This document shows positions 1 through 11,326 of a stretch of DNA of 64,000 nt, piece by piece. The DNA lies in assembly GCA_028023455.1 (NCBI GenBank), contig JAQFVV010012405.1, positions 3,477,149-3,541,148 on the forward strand. Direction: 5' to 3'. Position numbers and translations under genes: made by a program. Positions within the stretch are counted from its first letter, which is position 1, and every line of letters begins with the position of its first letter. This DNA comes from Epiperipatus broadwayi (Eukaryota; Onychophora; Udeonychophora; Euonychophora; Peripatidae). Under the pieces are notes generated by a model. It saw only the letters and a list, made by a program, of their open reading frames with translations. It did no database searches and was not told the origin of the DNA.

Positions 1-463
1 AAATTCAAATAATTAACTTTGAATTTTTTTTATATAGTTTAGATATATATGTTTGAAATGTTTTATTTTTTCAGTATACGAATCCAAGATGGCCTTTTTG
101 AAAAGATTTCTACCTCGATAAGAAGTTTAAAATAAATATTTAAATTAAAAGTATTGATAAATTACCAAAATCCATTCACTGTGGAATCTCTATTCATTAA
201 TTAGTAGAGATTCTACATAAAAACTAATACAAAATTATATTGAAATATAGTGATCCTTATCAAGGTACAAACTTTCTAAAATTAGAATAAAAACAATTGC
301 TATTGTTTCTAAAAGATCACCTGAGGCAGCAGGAAGTGATAAATAGTGGCCCTTTTTGACCAAAAAAGAGTGGTCAAAAAAGAGTGACCAGAGACTAGAC
401 AGAGAACAGACAGAGTTGTAGAAAGCATGCTATGATGATTGAGGAGTAAAAAAGGGTAAATCA
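1..463 (+). repeat. 5' LTR of the Ty3/Gypsy element, cut by the window edge
   Basis: This is the 3' part of the 5' LTR. It aligns with 5568-6006 from the first base and ends at the CA of a shared GGTAAATCACT. Compared with the 3' LTR it carries an extra copy of a short motif around 358-390 (GAGTGGTCAAAAAA type). About 200 bp of its left end lie outside the window, so the 5' target duplication cannot be read. Confidence 0.9.
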
Positions 464-976
464 CTAAATAATGTTATTTAAGATTCGAACCTGGAAGAAT
501 GAAATGGTTAAAAAGTCAGTACAACTTAAATGTAAAATGGAATCATGTAAACCAATTGTTATCAACCAAGTGATGTATGATCAATGTCAAATCTGTCCAG
601 GCACAGGAGAACAACCAGAGGTAAAAAGAATAAATTTGTTTCATTTCATTTAGGATAATAGTTAAGTTTTTGCTAAAAATTTTTTTTAGCTGAGTGGCAA
701 ATAATTTTATAACTAAAGGCAATAAACAGAGCAGGTAGTAGTAGGATGGGAGATGTTTTAGGAAGGAAGGGTGGTGTAACCCATTAAAGTCATATATATA
801 TATATATATATATATTAAAGTCATATATATATATATACAGAGCTTTGTTTATCCTACAAGAAATTTAAAAGAAAAAAAAGAATAGTTTCAGAATCAAAGT
901 TTAAACAGTTTTTTTTCTAGATGGATTGCACAAAAGAAGAGCAGATGGAGGAGCAACAGAATGATGCGAAGAGAAG

Positions 977-1495
977 GTGGATAATGACCCACTAAATATC
1001 AATAATCCAGTAGTCACAATGAAAAACCCAGAGAGGTTGATGTATGAGGCAATGCCCATGATGATGGAAAATTTAAAAATGATGATGAACAGTGTTATGG
1101 CAACAATGAGGTATGAAATTGAGAGAACAATGCAAAAGCATCAAAAAGCTGTAGATCAAAGAATAGCCATCATAGAAACAGAGGCTAATGAGCCAACAAT
1201 GAAGTTTAAACCCCTTCAAGTGGCTCACAGGGATCATCATTGATATCCCAACTGATCCATATCTAGGAGTTCCAAGGCAAGCCCAGAGGGAATCCAATAG
1301 AGCACATAGAAAGCCTGAGGGAATTGTTCCATGTTTACGCAATGGATAAGGCTGAAAAAGCGGCTGTTGTGAGCCATTATTATGTTAAAATACTGCAAAG
1401 GATTGGTGGAGGTCATTAGCACAGAAACCCCAAAACTTCAAAGAATATGAACAAGCCATGATAGGCAATTTTGGAGTGATGAGTGCCAAGAAGAT
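977..1495 (+). pseudogene. Gag-like region of the Ty3/Gypsy element
   Basis: An 88-codon open stretch (977-1243) is Met-rich and helical in its first half (residues about 14-70) and then stops. The same frame resumes at 1496. Position between the 5' LTR and the protease, together with the helical character, makes this the remnant of gag. No CCHC zinc knuckle is visible. The stops show it is not translatable as one protein here. Recognition is by position more than by sequence. Confidence 0.6.
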
Positions 1496-2053
1496 ATGAT
1501 TCAGACTTTGATGACTGAAAAATATCAAGGTAGCCAACAAGGAACTTTGACTCAATTTTTTTTTAAACAAGTGGTGATGTTTCGAACCCTAACCCCCTTT
1601 CCATACTCTGATGCATGCATTATACACATTATAAAGAACAATTTGCCCATATGGGTCCAATGGATTATGTTAAGCTGCCAAATTGACACCATCCCCAAGA
1701 TGGGAAGATTTCTAACCTCTATTAGTGATAAAGACACAGGAGTGGAACAAAAGGGTCAAAGTAACGAAAAAAAATTAGAAATAACCAAGGAAAATCCAAT
1801 AACCACAATCATCCATGAAGGAGATAGATCCAAGAACAATAGCATGGGAAATCTCTTTCCAATTGTGCAGATAACAGTCAAGACACAGAGAGTGCAAGCA
1901 TTAATGGATTCAGGAAGCCAAGTATCCCTGATATCAAAAGCTTGGTTTGAAAACATGAAGAGATTAAAAGAATTCATGAAGCTCCTAACACAGCCCATTG
2001 GCCTAACTCTGGCAAATGGACATAAATCAATGAGTGAAAATTACCAAATATAG
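1496..2053 (+). pseudogene. Gag tail and retroelement aspartic protease
   Basis: This is a 185-codon open frame. The last 70 or so residues hold the aspartic protease core: a beta-rich lead-in, then the catalytic D-S-G motif (bases about 1906-1914) followed by a hydrophobic stretch, and a later LAN-GH segment typical of retropepsins of Ty3/Gypsy elements. The protease would cut the Gag-Pol polyprotein as a dimer. The frame ends in a stop at 2053 before the RT, so the polyprotein is interrupted. The first half has no domain I recognise and is probably the end of gag plus a linker. Confidence 0.8.
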
Positions 2054-2206
2054 TTGGAAGTGAGAATAAATCAAATATCTTTAGGCCATGTCTTTTTAGT
2101 TGTGGATGGACTCATTTACGACATTGTGTTGTGATCAGATTTTTTAATACAACATGAAGGCATCATTAATTACTCCCAAAGGGCCTGTTACATAAAGCAA
2201 GAGGCC

Positions 2207-3852
2207 ATGAAATTTCAGGACACCCAGAAAAATCAGGTTGATAACCGCAGCTGTATCATTCAACCGGTTAACCCAGCATTGATCCTGACAAAGGTACAAG
2301 AAGTGGCGATTGCTAATCCCAGAGACAGGAACCAAATTAAAGAAATGTTGGAAAACTATTCCAAGGTATTTTCCCCAAGTTCCACGTCAAATCAACTGTT
2401 ATACCCACCACATTAGATTAAAAGAAGAAACATATGCCAATCCAAAACCTACCCAATTCCCTTCCAATACAAAGAAGAAGTGGAGAGTCAAATTCAACAG
2501 AAGATAGAATGGGGAATTATTGAACAGGGACCCTTCCCTTACAATAATCCTTTAGTGGTCATAAGGAAAAGGAGCGGTGACCTTTGTTTGTGCCTTGATA
2601 CTCGTAAATTGAACAGCATGACCATACCAGAGAGACATCCCCCCACCTATCAAAGAAGTCTTTGTTCATCTGGCTGGAAAGACGCTTTTCCACTTTGGAT
2701 TTAACTGCAAGTTATTGGCAGATGGCTCTTGATCCAAGAGATCGAAAATATACTGCTTTTCGGTATAATGGCCAAAGCCATGTATTTAAGAGGGTATGCC
2801 CTTGATCCAAGAGATTGAAAATATACTGCTTTTTGGTATAATGGCCAAAGCCATGCATTTAAGAGGGTACATTTCGGCCCTATAAAGAGTGGTGCAGGAT
2901 TGATGCGCTGTCTCAAACAAGTACTCTCAGAGGAATTTCAAGACCATATGGTCTGCTATGTTGATGATATTGTAATAGCTTCAAAGGATATGGAAGAACA
3001 CATTAAGTATTTAGGCCTATTTTTCAAGGATTGTGAGTGTGAAAACATCACCATTAATTTGGAGAAGAGCCGCTTTGCCCTGAAAGAAATCTCATTCTTG
3101 GGTCACATCATTAGCGCAGATGGAATAAAACCTCACCCTGAAAAAATCGAAGCTATTGAGAAATTCCCAACCCCAACCACCTGCAAGCAAGTCCGTTCTT
3201 TCCTGGGGTTATGTAATTTCTATCATAGATTCTACCCTGGGTTTGCATTGGAAACAACTCATTTGATTGATCTTTTACATAAAAATAAGAGATGGGCGTG
3301 GACTACCACTCATGATCAGGACCTTCAAGTAATCAAAAATAAGTTTTTACAGGCCGTAATGCTCCACCACCCAGATTTCAACCACCCCTTCTACATCCAA
3401 ACTGACAGTAGTAAGAGGAGTCTAGGTGCTGTGTTATTTCAAGTAGGCAAAAGAGGACAACACCAAGTTCTCTATTTTATCAACCTAACTTTAAAAGAGG
3501 CTGATGTAACTATATCACAACGGAACAGGAAACACTCGCTATTGTGTGGGCTTGTCAAAAATTCAAGCAGTTCCTCCTGGAGTCTGAAGTAATCATAATT
3601 ACTGACCATAGGTGCTTGGAATTATTAAACAAGAGTTTCCTCACAAATGACTGGCTTATTCATTGGAGTTTGACCCTACAGAAATTCAGGTATCGTGTAG
3701 TCTACTGCCCAGGACCAGAAAATGTGGTGGCTGACATTTTAAGTCATCACCCAATACCGATGAACCCTCAGAACTCTGAACTGCATGATCAAACTGCCCA
3801 GATTATGGTAGCCCAGAAGAAAATACTATTGAGGATGAACTGCAGGACTTAG
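2207..3852 (+). pseudogene. Reverse transcriptase and RNase H of the Ty3/Gypsy element, broken
   Basis: The pieces 2207-2416, 2480-2704, 2900-3592 and 3544-3852 make up RT then RNase H. Visible signatures are the fingers segment with an NNPLVVIRK-type motif and LDTRKLN, the catalytic Y-V-D-D box near 2956-2967, the thumb SFLGLCNFYHRF motif near 3195-3230, and RNase H beginning with a QTDSS motif near 3398. RNase H ends with the conserved NVVADILS motif near 3720-3740. A 73-bp tandem duplication (2728-2873) sits between the fingers and the YVDD box and shifts the frame. Another frame change near 3550-3590 separates the RNase H halves. It is non-functional as it stands. Confidence 0.92.
2728..2873 (+). 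repeat. 73-bp tandem duplication inside the RT region
   Basis: A segment beginning CTTGATCCAAGAGAT occurs at 2728 and again at 2801, and the two copies match closely over 73 bp. The unit is not a multiple of three, so the duplication alone shifts the RT frame before the YVDD motif. A few differences between the copies show that it is not an assembly stutter of the last read. Confidence 0.9.
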
Positions 3853-4009
3853 GATATTGGCAACAAGCTGAAAAACAATATGGACAAATAATCACTGAGC
3901 TGAAGAAGGATCTGCATGAGAGAAGTAAACATTTTCAGAAAAGACGTTCACAGTACCAGCTTAGTGATGAGATACTACAAATTAAAATGAAGGAACGAGA
4001 TAACCCATG

Positions 4010-5115
4010 AAAAATAATAATTCCCACAGAATTGAGGACTAAAATCATACAACATGTGCATGAGAATATTGGGCACTACAGGCCTCGGAAAACTGAAGAA
4101 GCTATTAGGCGACAGTTCTATTGACCCACGACAGTTCTATTGGCCCACGACAGTTCTATTGGCCTGGTCTATATGCTCAAGTCCTTCTCGTCCTCAGGAG
4201 GTGCACCAAATATGCTCAGAATAAACACCCAAACAAGTCCTATGCAGGACCCCTCCACCCCATTACTGTAATAAAACCAAATGAACTGCTCGCTGTGGAC
4301 CACTATGGGCCATTGCTGTCATTTCAACAGTTTCAGTACTTTCTTGTTACATATGATGTATTTTCAAAGTATGTACGGGCATATCCTGTAAGAGCTGCAG
4401 ATTCAAGAAATGCTATTCGCATGCTCCAACAAAAGTAATTTCTGGAAGTAGGAATGCCAGAAGTAATTCTATCGGACCACGGGACTGCATTTACTTCAAA
4501 AGAGTGGGCTAGATGGATCGAGAAACAAGGACTACATCACCGGTTAACTTCTGTTAGAAACCCTCAATCTAATCCGTGTGAAAGGGTTATGAGGGAAATT
4601 AACAGGTTCTTCTGCACATACACATCTCACGATCACCGAGGATGGGTAAGGAGAACTGACAGAATTGTGGGGTACATCAACCATACCTTGAATGAATCTA
4701 CAGGATTCACCCCAAAAAGGCTTCACTATAGAAAACCGTGCCCCAAAATATTTGGTAAAATTTGGCCAAAAGAGGATCTGGTTATCCACCCTGAAGAGGA
4801 CCAAAGGCAGGCCTGCACCCCTATGAAAAGGATGCCCTGGGTAAGAATGAAAAGATATCACAATCCACCCAGAAATTTCAAGAAGGGGATATGGTGTGGC
4901 TTAGAGCACCAAAACCAAGTAATGTGACCAAGAAGGAATTCAAAAAATTTTTCCCGCTTTACCATGGTCCTTACAAGATCCAAAGAAAATGTCAGGAGAA
5001 TGTGTTTTTATTAGAAGGAGAACAAGGAAATAGAGGAACTTTTAATGCCAGGCAGTTAAAGCCTTATGTCCCACCAGATCCAGGGAGACAGGACAAAGTA
5101 TTTATTCCAATTTGA
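4010..5115 (+). pseudogene. Integrase of the Ty3/Gypsy element, broken
   Basis: The zinc-binding HHCC domain starts near 4050 (His-x-x-His region followed by IGHYRP) and continues to the Cys pair around 4202-4216. The catalytic core follows: the first Asp in AVDHYGP near 4296, the second in LSDHGTAF near 4472, and Glu in NPCERVMRE near 4575, giving the D,D35E pattern. The C-terminal SH3-like region spans about 4891-5100 with YHGPYKI. Frames change at the 19-bp triplication (4110-4166), near 4438 and near 4891, so no intact integrase is made. Confidence 0.92.
4110..4166 (+). repeat. 19-bp tandem triplication in the integrase region
   Basis: The motif CGACAGTTCTATTGRCCCA occurs three times in a row, starting at 4110, 4129 and 4148. 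The two extra units add 38 nt and so shift the frame between the zinc-binding domain and the core of integrase. Confidence 0.95.
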
Positions 5116-5350
5116 TATTTTTGTTAATAACGGGAATATGTAACTGGACTAAGAAATGGAAAAGAATTTTGGATGCATATAAATATTAAAAAAAAAACCT
5201 AATTCAAATTAATAGGACATTTCAGATTGTCACCAAAGAGTAGGTAGTGTGAGAAATAGCATGTTGGGACTCTGTGACCTGGAAAGTTTTAGAAATTTTG
5301 TGTAAGTTTTAAAATATATATATATATATGTATAGATATTTTTTTCCCGT

Positions 5351-5369
5351 GAAGTGGGGGAATGGGAAA
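5351..5369 (+). promoter_or_regulatory. Polypurine tract of the Ty3/Gypsy element
   Basis: The 19-nt purine run GAAGTGGGGGAATGGGAAA (one T) lies directly before the TG that I take as the 3' LTR start. By analogy with other LTR elements it primes plus-strand DNA. An alternative LTR start at the TGTGAG near 5248 has a much weaker purine run before it. Confidence 0.65.
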
Positions 5370-6006
5370 TGGTAAATCTGATTCAGATTTGCCGTTTCAC
5401 AGTCTGACCCACCAAATTATTTATTTTACTAACATTTGCTTTTTTTTTATTATTCTAAAAAAATATTTTAACATTTTTTTAACCATCCTGAATAAATACT
5501 AAAATTTATTTTGGATCATATAATTATACTAACACACTGTTATTCTATTTTTATTAAAAAAAAAAGAAAATTCAAATAATTAACTTTGAATTTTTTTTAT
5601 ATAGTTTAGATATATATGTTTGAAATGTTTTATTTTTTCAGTATAAGAATCCAAGATGGCCTTTTTGAAAAGATTTGTACCTCAATAAGAAGTTTAAAAT
5701 AAATGTTTAAATTAAAAGTATTGATAAATTACCAAAATCCATTCACTGTGGAATCTTTATTCATTAATTAGTAGAGATTCTACATAAAAACTAATATAAA
5801 ATTATATTGAAATATAGTGATCCTTATCAAGGTACAAACTTTCTAAAATTACAGTAAAAACAATTGCTATTGTTTCTAAAAGATCACCTGAGGCAGCAGG
5901 AAGTGATAAATAGTGGCCCTTTTTGACCAAAAAAAAGTGACCAGAGAGAGAACAGACAGAGTTGTAGAAAGCACGCTATGATGATCAAGGAGAAAAGGGT
6001 AAATCA
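5370..6006 (+). repeat. 3' LTR of the Ty3/Gypsy element
   Basis: Starts with TGGTAAATC just after the purine tract and ends in CA within GGTAAATCACT, about 637 bp. From 5568 onward it matches the window's opening bases. The left boundary is an inference from the purine tract and the TG, because the matching part of the 5' LTR lies outside the window. Confidence 0.75.
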
Positions 6007-6025
6007 CTGCGTTTTCCTTCCTGAG

Positions 6026-6119
6026 ACCTGAAATCTTCCATTATGTTGCTGCCAGAACCTGACTTCAAATGCCACCAGCCATCAATGTTCGCCTGTGAAC
6101 TCATACCGGGGAACTCCAG
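6026..6119 (+). CDS. Candidate host exon just after the Ty3 3' LTR
   Basis: A pyrimidine-rich stretch ending in AG (6010-6025) is followed by an open frame with ATG at 6043 that runs about 25 codons (starting MLLPEPDF) into a good donor, CCAG|GTAAAA at 6120. Local GC is clearly higher than the surroundings. Phase at the donor (two bases left over) is compatible with the candidate exons at 7107 and 8188. I do not recognise the peptide. It could also be unique DNA next to the transposon with a chance frame. Confidence 0.25.
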
Positions 6120-6918
6120 GTAAAATGCCAAAGAGCGTAAATCCTGTCATCAAGATTTTAAAATTATTATTACAATCTAAATGTAGTTTTGTAAAGCTTT
6201 AAAAAAATGTCAAAAGTTAATGTTTATTAAGAATTTTTTTAACTGACTCTTCTAACCTTTTTTTTAAAATTATGTTTTCATTAACTCAAGCTCACTATAA
6301 TTATTAATATATATAATTAATTGAATAGGAATTTATTTATTTGTTTTATATTAATTTTTAGCATGAGATTATTTCATGTGTTGATTTTTTTTATTTTGAC
6401 AAACTTCACTCGCGGGGGTCCAAAGAGCATAGTTTGCTAAGAGACCAAATTATATTTTATTAGGGAAAGGGAATCTTAACAATGAAGGATTTGATTTTAA
6501 AAGTAAACTATGTTGATTTATTTTCACGAATGAGGTTGTGTCAAATATATATATTCCTAAATAAACTTACCATAATTTTTAAATAAATTTACTATAGATT
6601 TCCCGGAATGGGATTCTATGATTTTATATTTCTGTAATTCAAATTAGAATAAAATATGCAATAGAATTTTGACCTAGTAACAGCCCCGCTGGATAGCATC
6701 AGTTAATTTTCATGCCTTTTTTTTAAGTTAGTAAAGAGGGAAGGGGTTTTTTTTTTGAGAATTAAATTCCCTTATTTCTACATGTATGTTTTTTTTTTGT
6801 AGGTTAAATATTTAGATAAAGCAGTTGTTTACGCAGATTTATCTCTATGCATTATTAGATCATTTTGAGGCTATGTAGTTATAAGTCATTCGTATTTACT
6901 GATTATAAGATCTTGGGT

Positions 6919-7032
6919 TAATAAAGAGTGCTTAAAGTATTACAAACAGACCTAAAATGGTCATTGATTTGGTGGTAATAAAGAGTGCTTAGAGTATTAT
7001 GAACAGACCTAAAATGATCATTGATTTGGTGG
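6919..7032 (+). repeat. 57-bp tandem duplication
   Basis: Two adjacent copies of a unit starting TAATAAAGAGTGCTTA (at 6919 and 6976) differ at only a handful of bases. There is no coding signal in it. Confidence 0.9.
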
Positions 7033-7106
7033 TCCAGAGTTAGCTTCTGTTTTTTGCATACTCCTGTGAATCGGACAGCGTGATTGAGATAGAGTTGGTT
7101 TGTCAG

Positions 7107-7139
7107 CAGAATTCGTAGAGGCGAATATGTGGCCCCTCC
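7107..7139 (+). CDS. Candidate 33-nt exon
   Basis: TTTGTCAG precedes and the strong donor CTCC|GTAAGT follows at 7140. Read in the phase left by the 6026-6119 candidate it is open (RIRRGEYVAPP type) and leaves the same phase. The acceptor lacks a long pyrimidine tract. Support is only splice-site shape, GC content and phase agreement. Confidence 0.15.
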
Positions 7140-8187
7140 GTAAGTCCTATCTCCTATCAATATATGGACACAAAATGTGGACGTATCGATATTTCTTTTA
7201 TTCTTCATTGAAAATGGCATACGAGTGTCCGTAATCCGGCTCGTATTTTCTTACATTTCTTCTCTCCTGTGCATTCGTATATTTATTAACCCAACATTAT
7301 TTTGCTTTTATTTTGCCTATCTAATACTTAAGCCATAGGGAAATTATTCTACTGAAAGGATCTCCGACCTAAGTAATCGACTGTTTTGTTTGTTTGCATA
7401 ATTAGTTAAAATCGTTTGGTTTTGACTAATTCACTTGTTTTCTTTGATAATTAACCGATAGATTTTTTTATTATAACTGCTTACAGTTTTAAAGTTATTT
7501 AATAGCTATGCCAGCAAGGTCCACTAATATTATAAAACATTAGTTATTGAAAATCCAAATTATTAATTTTATAAAGAGAAATGAAATCAATTTTTTTATC
7601 TGTTAGTGGAGTAAGACGTCAAATTAGTCTTATAATCATCTATTAAATTAAGGTTTGTTTTAAGAGAAATGTTTTTTTTTAAATCTTATATAAAGAATTC
7701 ATTAAAATAGTCATTCTTATATATGTCCATTAGGCAGATGTGTAAACCTACCGCTATATTACAAGCTTGTATTAATTGTGCACAGGGAATTTTGAAATTC
7801 ATGGTCATTTAATTATAAAATAATTTTTGCTATTTTAAAAAGGAGAATAAATGTAAACAAAAGTAAAAATGTATAAACTTCACATAATAAATTGTACAAA
7901 CTCAATAATGTCAATGTTAACCACTAATATAAATAAAGTTGTCATTAACTCCTATAATTGTAAAGTTAATTTAAAGATTGTATTTTTGTTTTTAGAGCTT
8001 GAGTTAAATTAATGTAGATTGTCTAATGATTTTAAATATATATATATATAACTAAAACAAACTCCCAATGTTTTAGAATCATTTTATTTACTTTTATTTT
8101 AAATAAATTTTGATTTTTAAATATACCTATCAACCAATCACCCAAGTTTTCATTTAAATTTAATAAAATCGAATCTCATGCTTTAAG

Positions 8188-8274
8188 ACCCAGCTGCCGG
8201 CGCAGTGAAAATAAAGGAATTCGATCGTATCATCGAGAAAAGCTATTGATTAGATCGTTGACCTGGGGATATAG
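8188..8274 (+). CDS. Candidate 87-nt exon
   Basis: An AG at 8186-8187 and a donor ATAG|GTAAAT at 8275 enclose 29 codons that are open in the same phase as the candidates upstream (includes SENKGIRSYHREK). GC content is higher than in the flanks. The reading frame would continue into 8517 for about 11 codons and then stop at 8551-8553, which conflicts with the longer open frame there. The gene model is therefore tentative. Confidence 0.2.
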
Positions 8275-8516
8275 GTAAATAGGGCAGAATTCACAATGTA
8301 TCTGATTTATCTATCTTGTACATGGTCAGAGTCGAGGTATACTTGTATTCAGGGGTTTGTTGGATCGATGTGTGTTTTTCGACCGGTACAATATATATAT
8401 ATATATTGTAACAGGAATTTGCCCTTTTTCTGTAAATCTATATATATCTACCTTACAATCTTTGTTACAATAATATTTTCGATTATACATTTTGAAAATA
8501 AATTATAATTTAACAG

Positions 8517-8744
8517 GATTTTGGAGAGTCCCATTACTCAAGAAGAGGAGTAAATATGATTACTATTCATATATCAATCATACCTCCTGTCAGACCACAA
8601 TTTAATGAAACTATTAAATCACTGGTAACCTTTCCAGACCGAAGAACTCACTCTGGTTGCATGAAATTTGAAACATCTCATGGGAATATTTATAAGGGGT
8701 TTAAACCCAAGGGTGCCATCCAATACCAAGATTGGACCCCATAA
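8517..8744 (+). CDS. Candidate terminal exon or small gene with a coding-like 62-75 residue frame
   Basis: After an AT-rich tract ending TTTAACAG, a frame is open from 8517 through ATG at 8556 to TAA at 8742-8744 (75 codons from the acceptor, 62 from the ATG). The C-terminal part, with motifs such as SLVTFPDRRTH and KPKGAIQYQDWTP, has mixed codons and GC content unlike the surrounding AT-rich DNA, as expected for real coding sequence. I do not recognise a family. The phase needed (0) does not match the candidate exon at 8188-8274, so either an exon is missing or one of the two is spurious. A fragment of an unrecognised transposon protein is the main alternative. Confidence 0.3.
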   Translation, partial: DFGESHYSRRGVNMITIHISIIPPVRPQFNETIKSLVTFPDRRTHSGCMKFETSHGNIYKGFKPKGAIQYQDWTP

Positions 8745-11326
8745 AATGCTTAAAACGATGTTTCAAGCATTTGATCCCTGACTAGTTTTTAACAGGAAAT
8801 CGGCAACACATTTTCTATAACTGAGAGAGAGAGAGAGACAAAAAACAACACCAATGAATTTTATAAACACATTTATTACTTAACTAATAATAAATAACAC
8901 ATAAAACAATAAAACACACATATAAAATCAAATATTTAGCACTCAATAACTACGGATAAATGTTAGCTAAAGTCCGACTTAAAAGTTGATAGTTCTATAA
9001 TTAAGATCATTTTTTAGCATTGCAATACTAGTATTAAAGACTTTTATTATTATTATAACAACAATAAAATTGTTTATCTAGATTTTCTGGACGAGCGTTA
9101 TGGATTCCATTGATTATGTATGAGTCTGGGAGATCAACACTTTTTGGTCTGGAAATATTCATGGTACGCATTTACTATTTTTATTTTATGATGAATAAAG
9201 CTTCTTTTGTGTATCTGCACCCATATAGTGTGGAAGGTTGCCTTAGTTTAGCATGGTGGGTTGAGGCATGAATGGCAGGCAGGTCAGTCAAGTATCTACA
9301 GCATTCTGCAAATGGTGGTCAGAATGAGCGATAGAAAAATGGCCAAGACAGCTTTGTGTTTAGCCACTCATGTTTCTCTTGGTCTTGTCATGAAAGAATA
9401 ATTTTGTTACGCTGCTTGTAGATTTTGGTTCTTATTTCCTTTCTGCTCTTTTCTCTTTACTTTTTCTCCTTTTTCAAAAAAAAAATAGTCCACATATTTC
9501 CTTTTATACTCCCTGCCCTACCTTAATCATGCTATCAACATTTCTGATCTTTAATCAAAATTTTACTACTAATTAAAAAAAAAAACATCTTCATAAATTT
9601 TGTCAAGATTATCTTTTGTTGTTCTGTAATCAGTTTCTGAAGTTTTAATCTCAGAAACTGATTAATTTGTTTTCAGTGTATTTAATTAATCATAACTTTT
9701 TATTCTAATTACAACATTTTTTTACTTTAATTAAAAAAAATTATACTTTAACAAAATATTTTTAGACATTATTTAAAATAAATCCACAAAAGAAAGACAA
9801 CTTATAATTTTTTTTTTTAATTTAACTTATCCCCAATATTTTTCTTTTCTATTTTAACCTTCTCTTATATTTTTATGAAAATATTGATTTTATTCTGTGT
9901 CATTTTGTAAAGTTAAAGTAGGTGAATCATGTAACTCATATATACACACACACGATGTAAAGCCATATGAACCATTACATCACACCCCTCCCAATTGAGA
10001 ATTTTAGATGCATTGACCATTTTAAATTCTTAAATTTCTTTTAAATGATTTCTTGTTTCCTGACCACTATTTGGCGATATTTTGTTATTGAAAAAAATAA
10101 AATAAAATAGAAATATCATGGAAAGTTATTAGATGCAAAGTACATTTTGTTAGTTACGATATTTTTTTAAGATATTCAAACTACTATTTCATGTAGCAGG
10201 TATTTGGTTTATGTGAGGTTTATATCCATGACAGTGCAACATTTCAAGTTAACAGACATTAATTTTATCCTTCACAATGCTATTGGAAATTGAGTCAATT
10301 TATATCTTGTGTGTAAATAATTTATCGGTCTAATAAAATTGTATCAGCAAGTAAACATAATACTTATGTACATTTTCTGTTGTTAGTATTTAGATCTCAT
10401 CATTGAAATGTAGGTAGCACCCATTTTTTAACAGCAAAGAAATATTCCACTAGTTTTTAAAAACTGAATTAATTTTCATTCTTTTAATAAATTGTCACTC
10501 TTCACAAATCCTTGATAAATCAGCCCAGATAATGAAAGAATATTATTGCTTTTATCCCATAATTCTATCCAGTTGATAATCATATGCTTTTAAGAATAAT
10601 TAAATAAATAAAAATATATGAAGGAACTTAGGACCACTTCTATTGAAGCCAAGACATGAGGGAGCTAATTTAAACTATTTAATTATATTTATTAACCTTT
10701 CAATTCACATCAGAGAAACTATAGCAAGGCTCCACATTTACTTTTTGATCAATTTCATCCAGCATCCATACATAAAATTTTTTTTACACAATAACAATAA
10801 AGAAAAATAAATATTTTATAATTATTACACACACAACATAATATATATAATTTAATTCTAAGTCTCTATCTCTCCCTGATCACCAAGCTTAATTAAAAAA
10901 TTAATATTGAGTTGGAATGAGTTATGGTGATATAAATTACCTAGTGGTGATTTTGCTGTTGTCTCACATTCTGACCATTACAATATCAATGCACAGATCA
11001 TGGTATAATATCAATGAATATATATTCAACTGACATTTAATAAAATTAAAAGATCAAATCCTACATATGGTTTACTTGACATTAATGAAACAGGCAGGTA
11101 ATATAATAATTATTGAACATGTTTGACTTGCCATAACATAAAAAACATGATTAAAATTTACCTATACATGACTATATGACATACATTAGTATTTGCATAC
11201 AAATTCAATACAATTGATGAATATATTTCAATTGATGTATAAAATACAATAAGTGATTACAATTTTTGTTATCATATTTTAATAATATGAATACTTTATA
11301 CTAAGGTTTATAATATATATATATAT
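8745..11326. other. Anonymous AT-rich stretch
   Basis: Contains a (GA)n tract at 8823-8840, a GC-richer patch at about 9090-9380 without a convincing frame, many A/T homopolymers and a run of C at 11368-11378 just beyond its end. I see no RNA gene or ORF worth calling. A short patch near 10985 (GCACAGAT...GGTATAATA) resembles 18194-18214 on the other side of element A, so both flanks may derive from one host repeat. Confidence 0.6.

Larger units (their letters stand above)
1..6006 (+). mobile_element. Decayed Ty3/Gypsy LTR retrotransposon
   Basis: The window opens inside the 5' LTR. The order is LTR, gag-like region, aspartic protease, reverse transcriptase, RNase H, integrase, polypurine tract, LTR; RNase H before integrase is the Ty3/Gypsy order. 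Bases 1-463 match 5568-6006 almost end to end, with roughly a dozen substitutions plus one length difference by eye (a few percent), so the insertion is moderately old. Coding is broken by in-frame stops, by frame changes and by two short tandem duplications (73 bp in RT, 19 bp x3 in integrase). I see no envelope-like ORF between integrase and the purine tract. It is a dead copy of an intracellular retroelement. Confidence 0.95.

Noticed and set aside
1-6006. Endogenous retrovirus with envelope gene
   Set aside because: No ORF or membrane-protein signal between integrase and the polypurine tract; gene order and motifs fit a Ty3/Gypsy retrotransposon.
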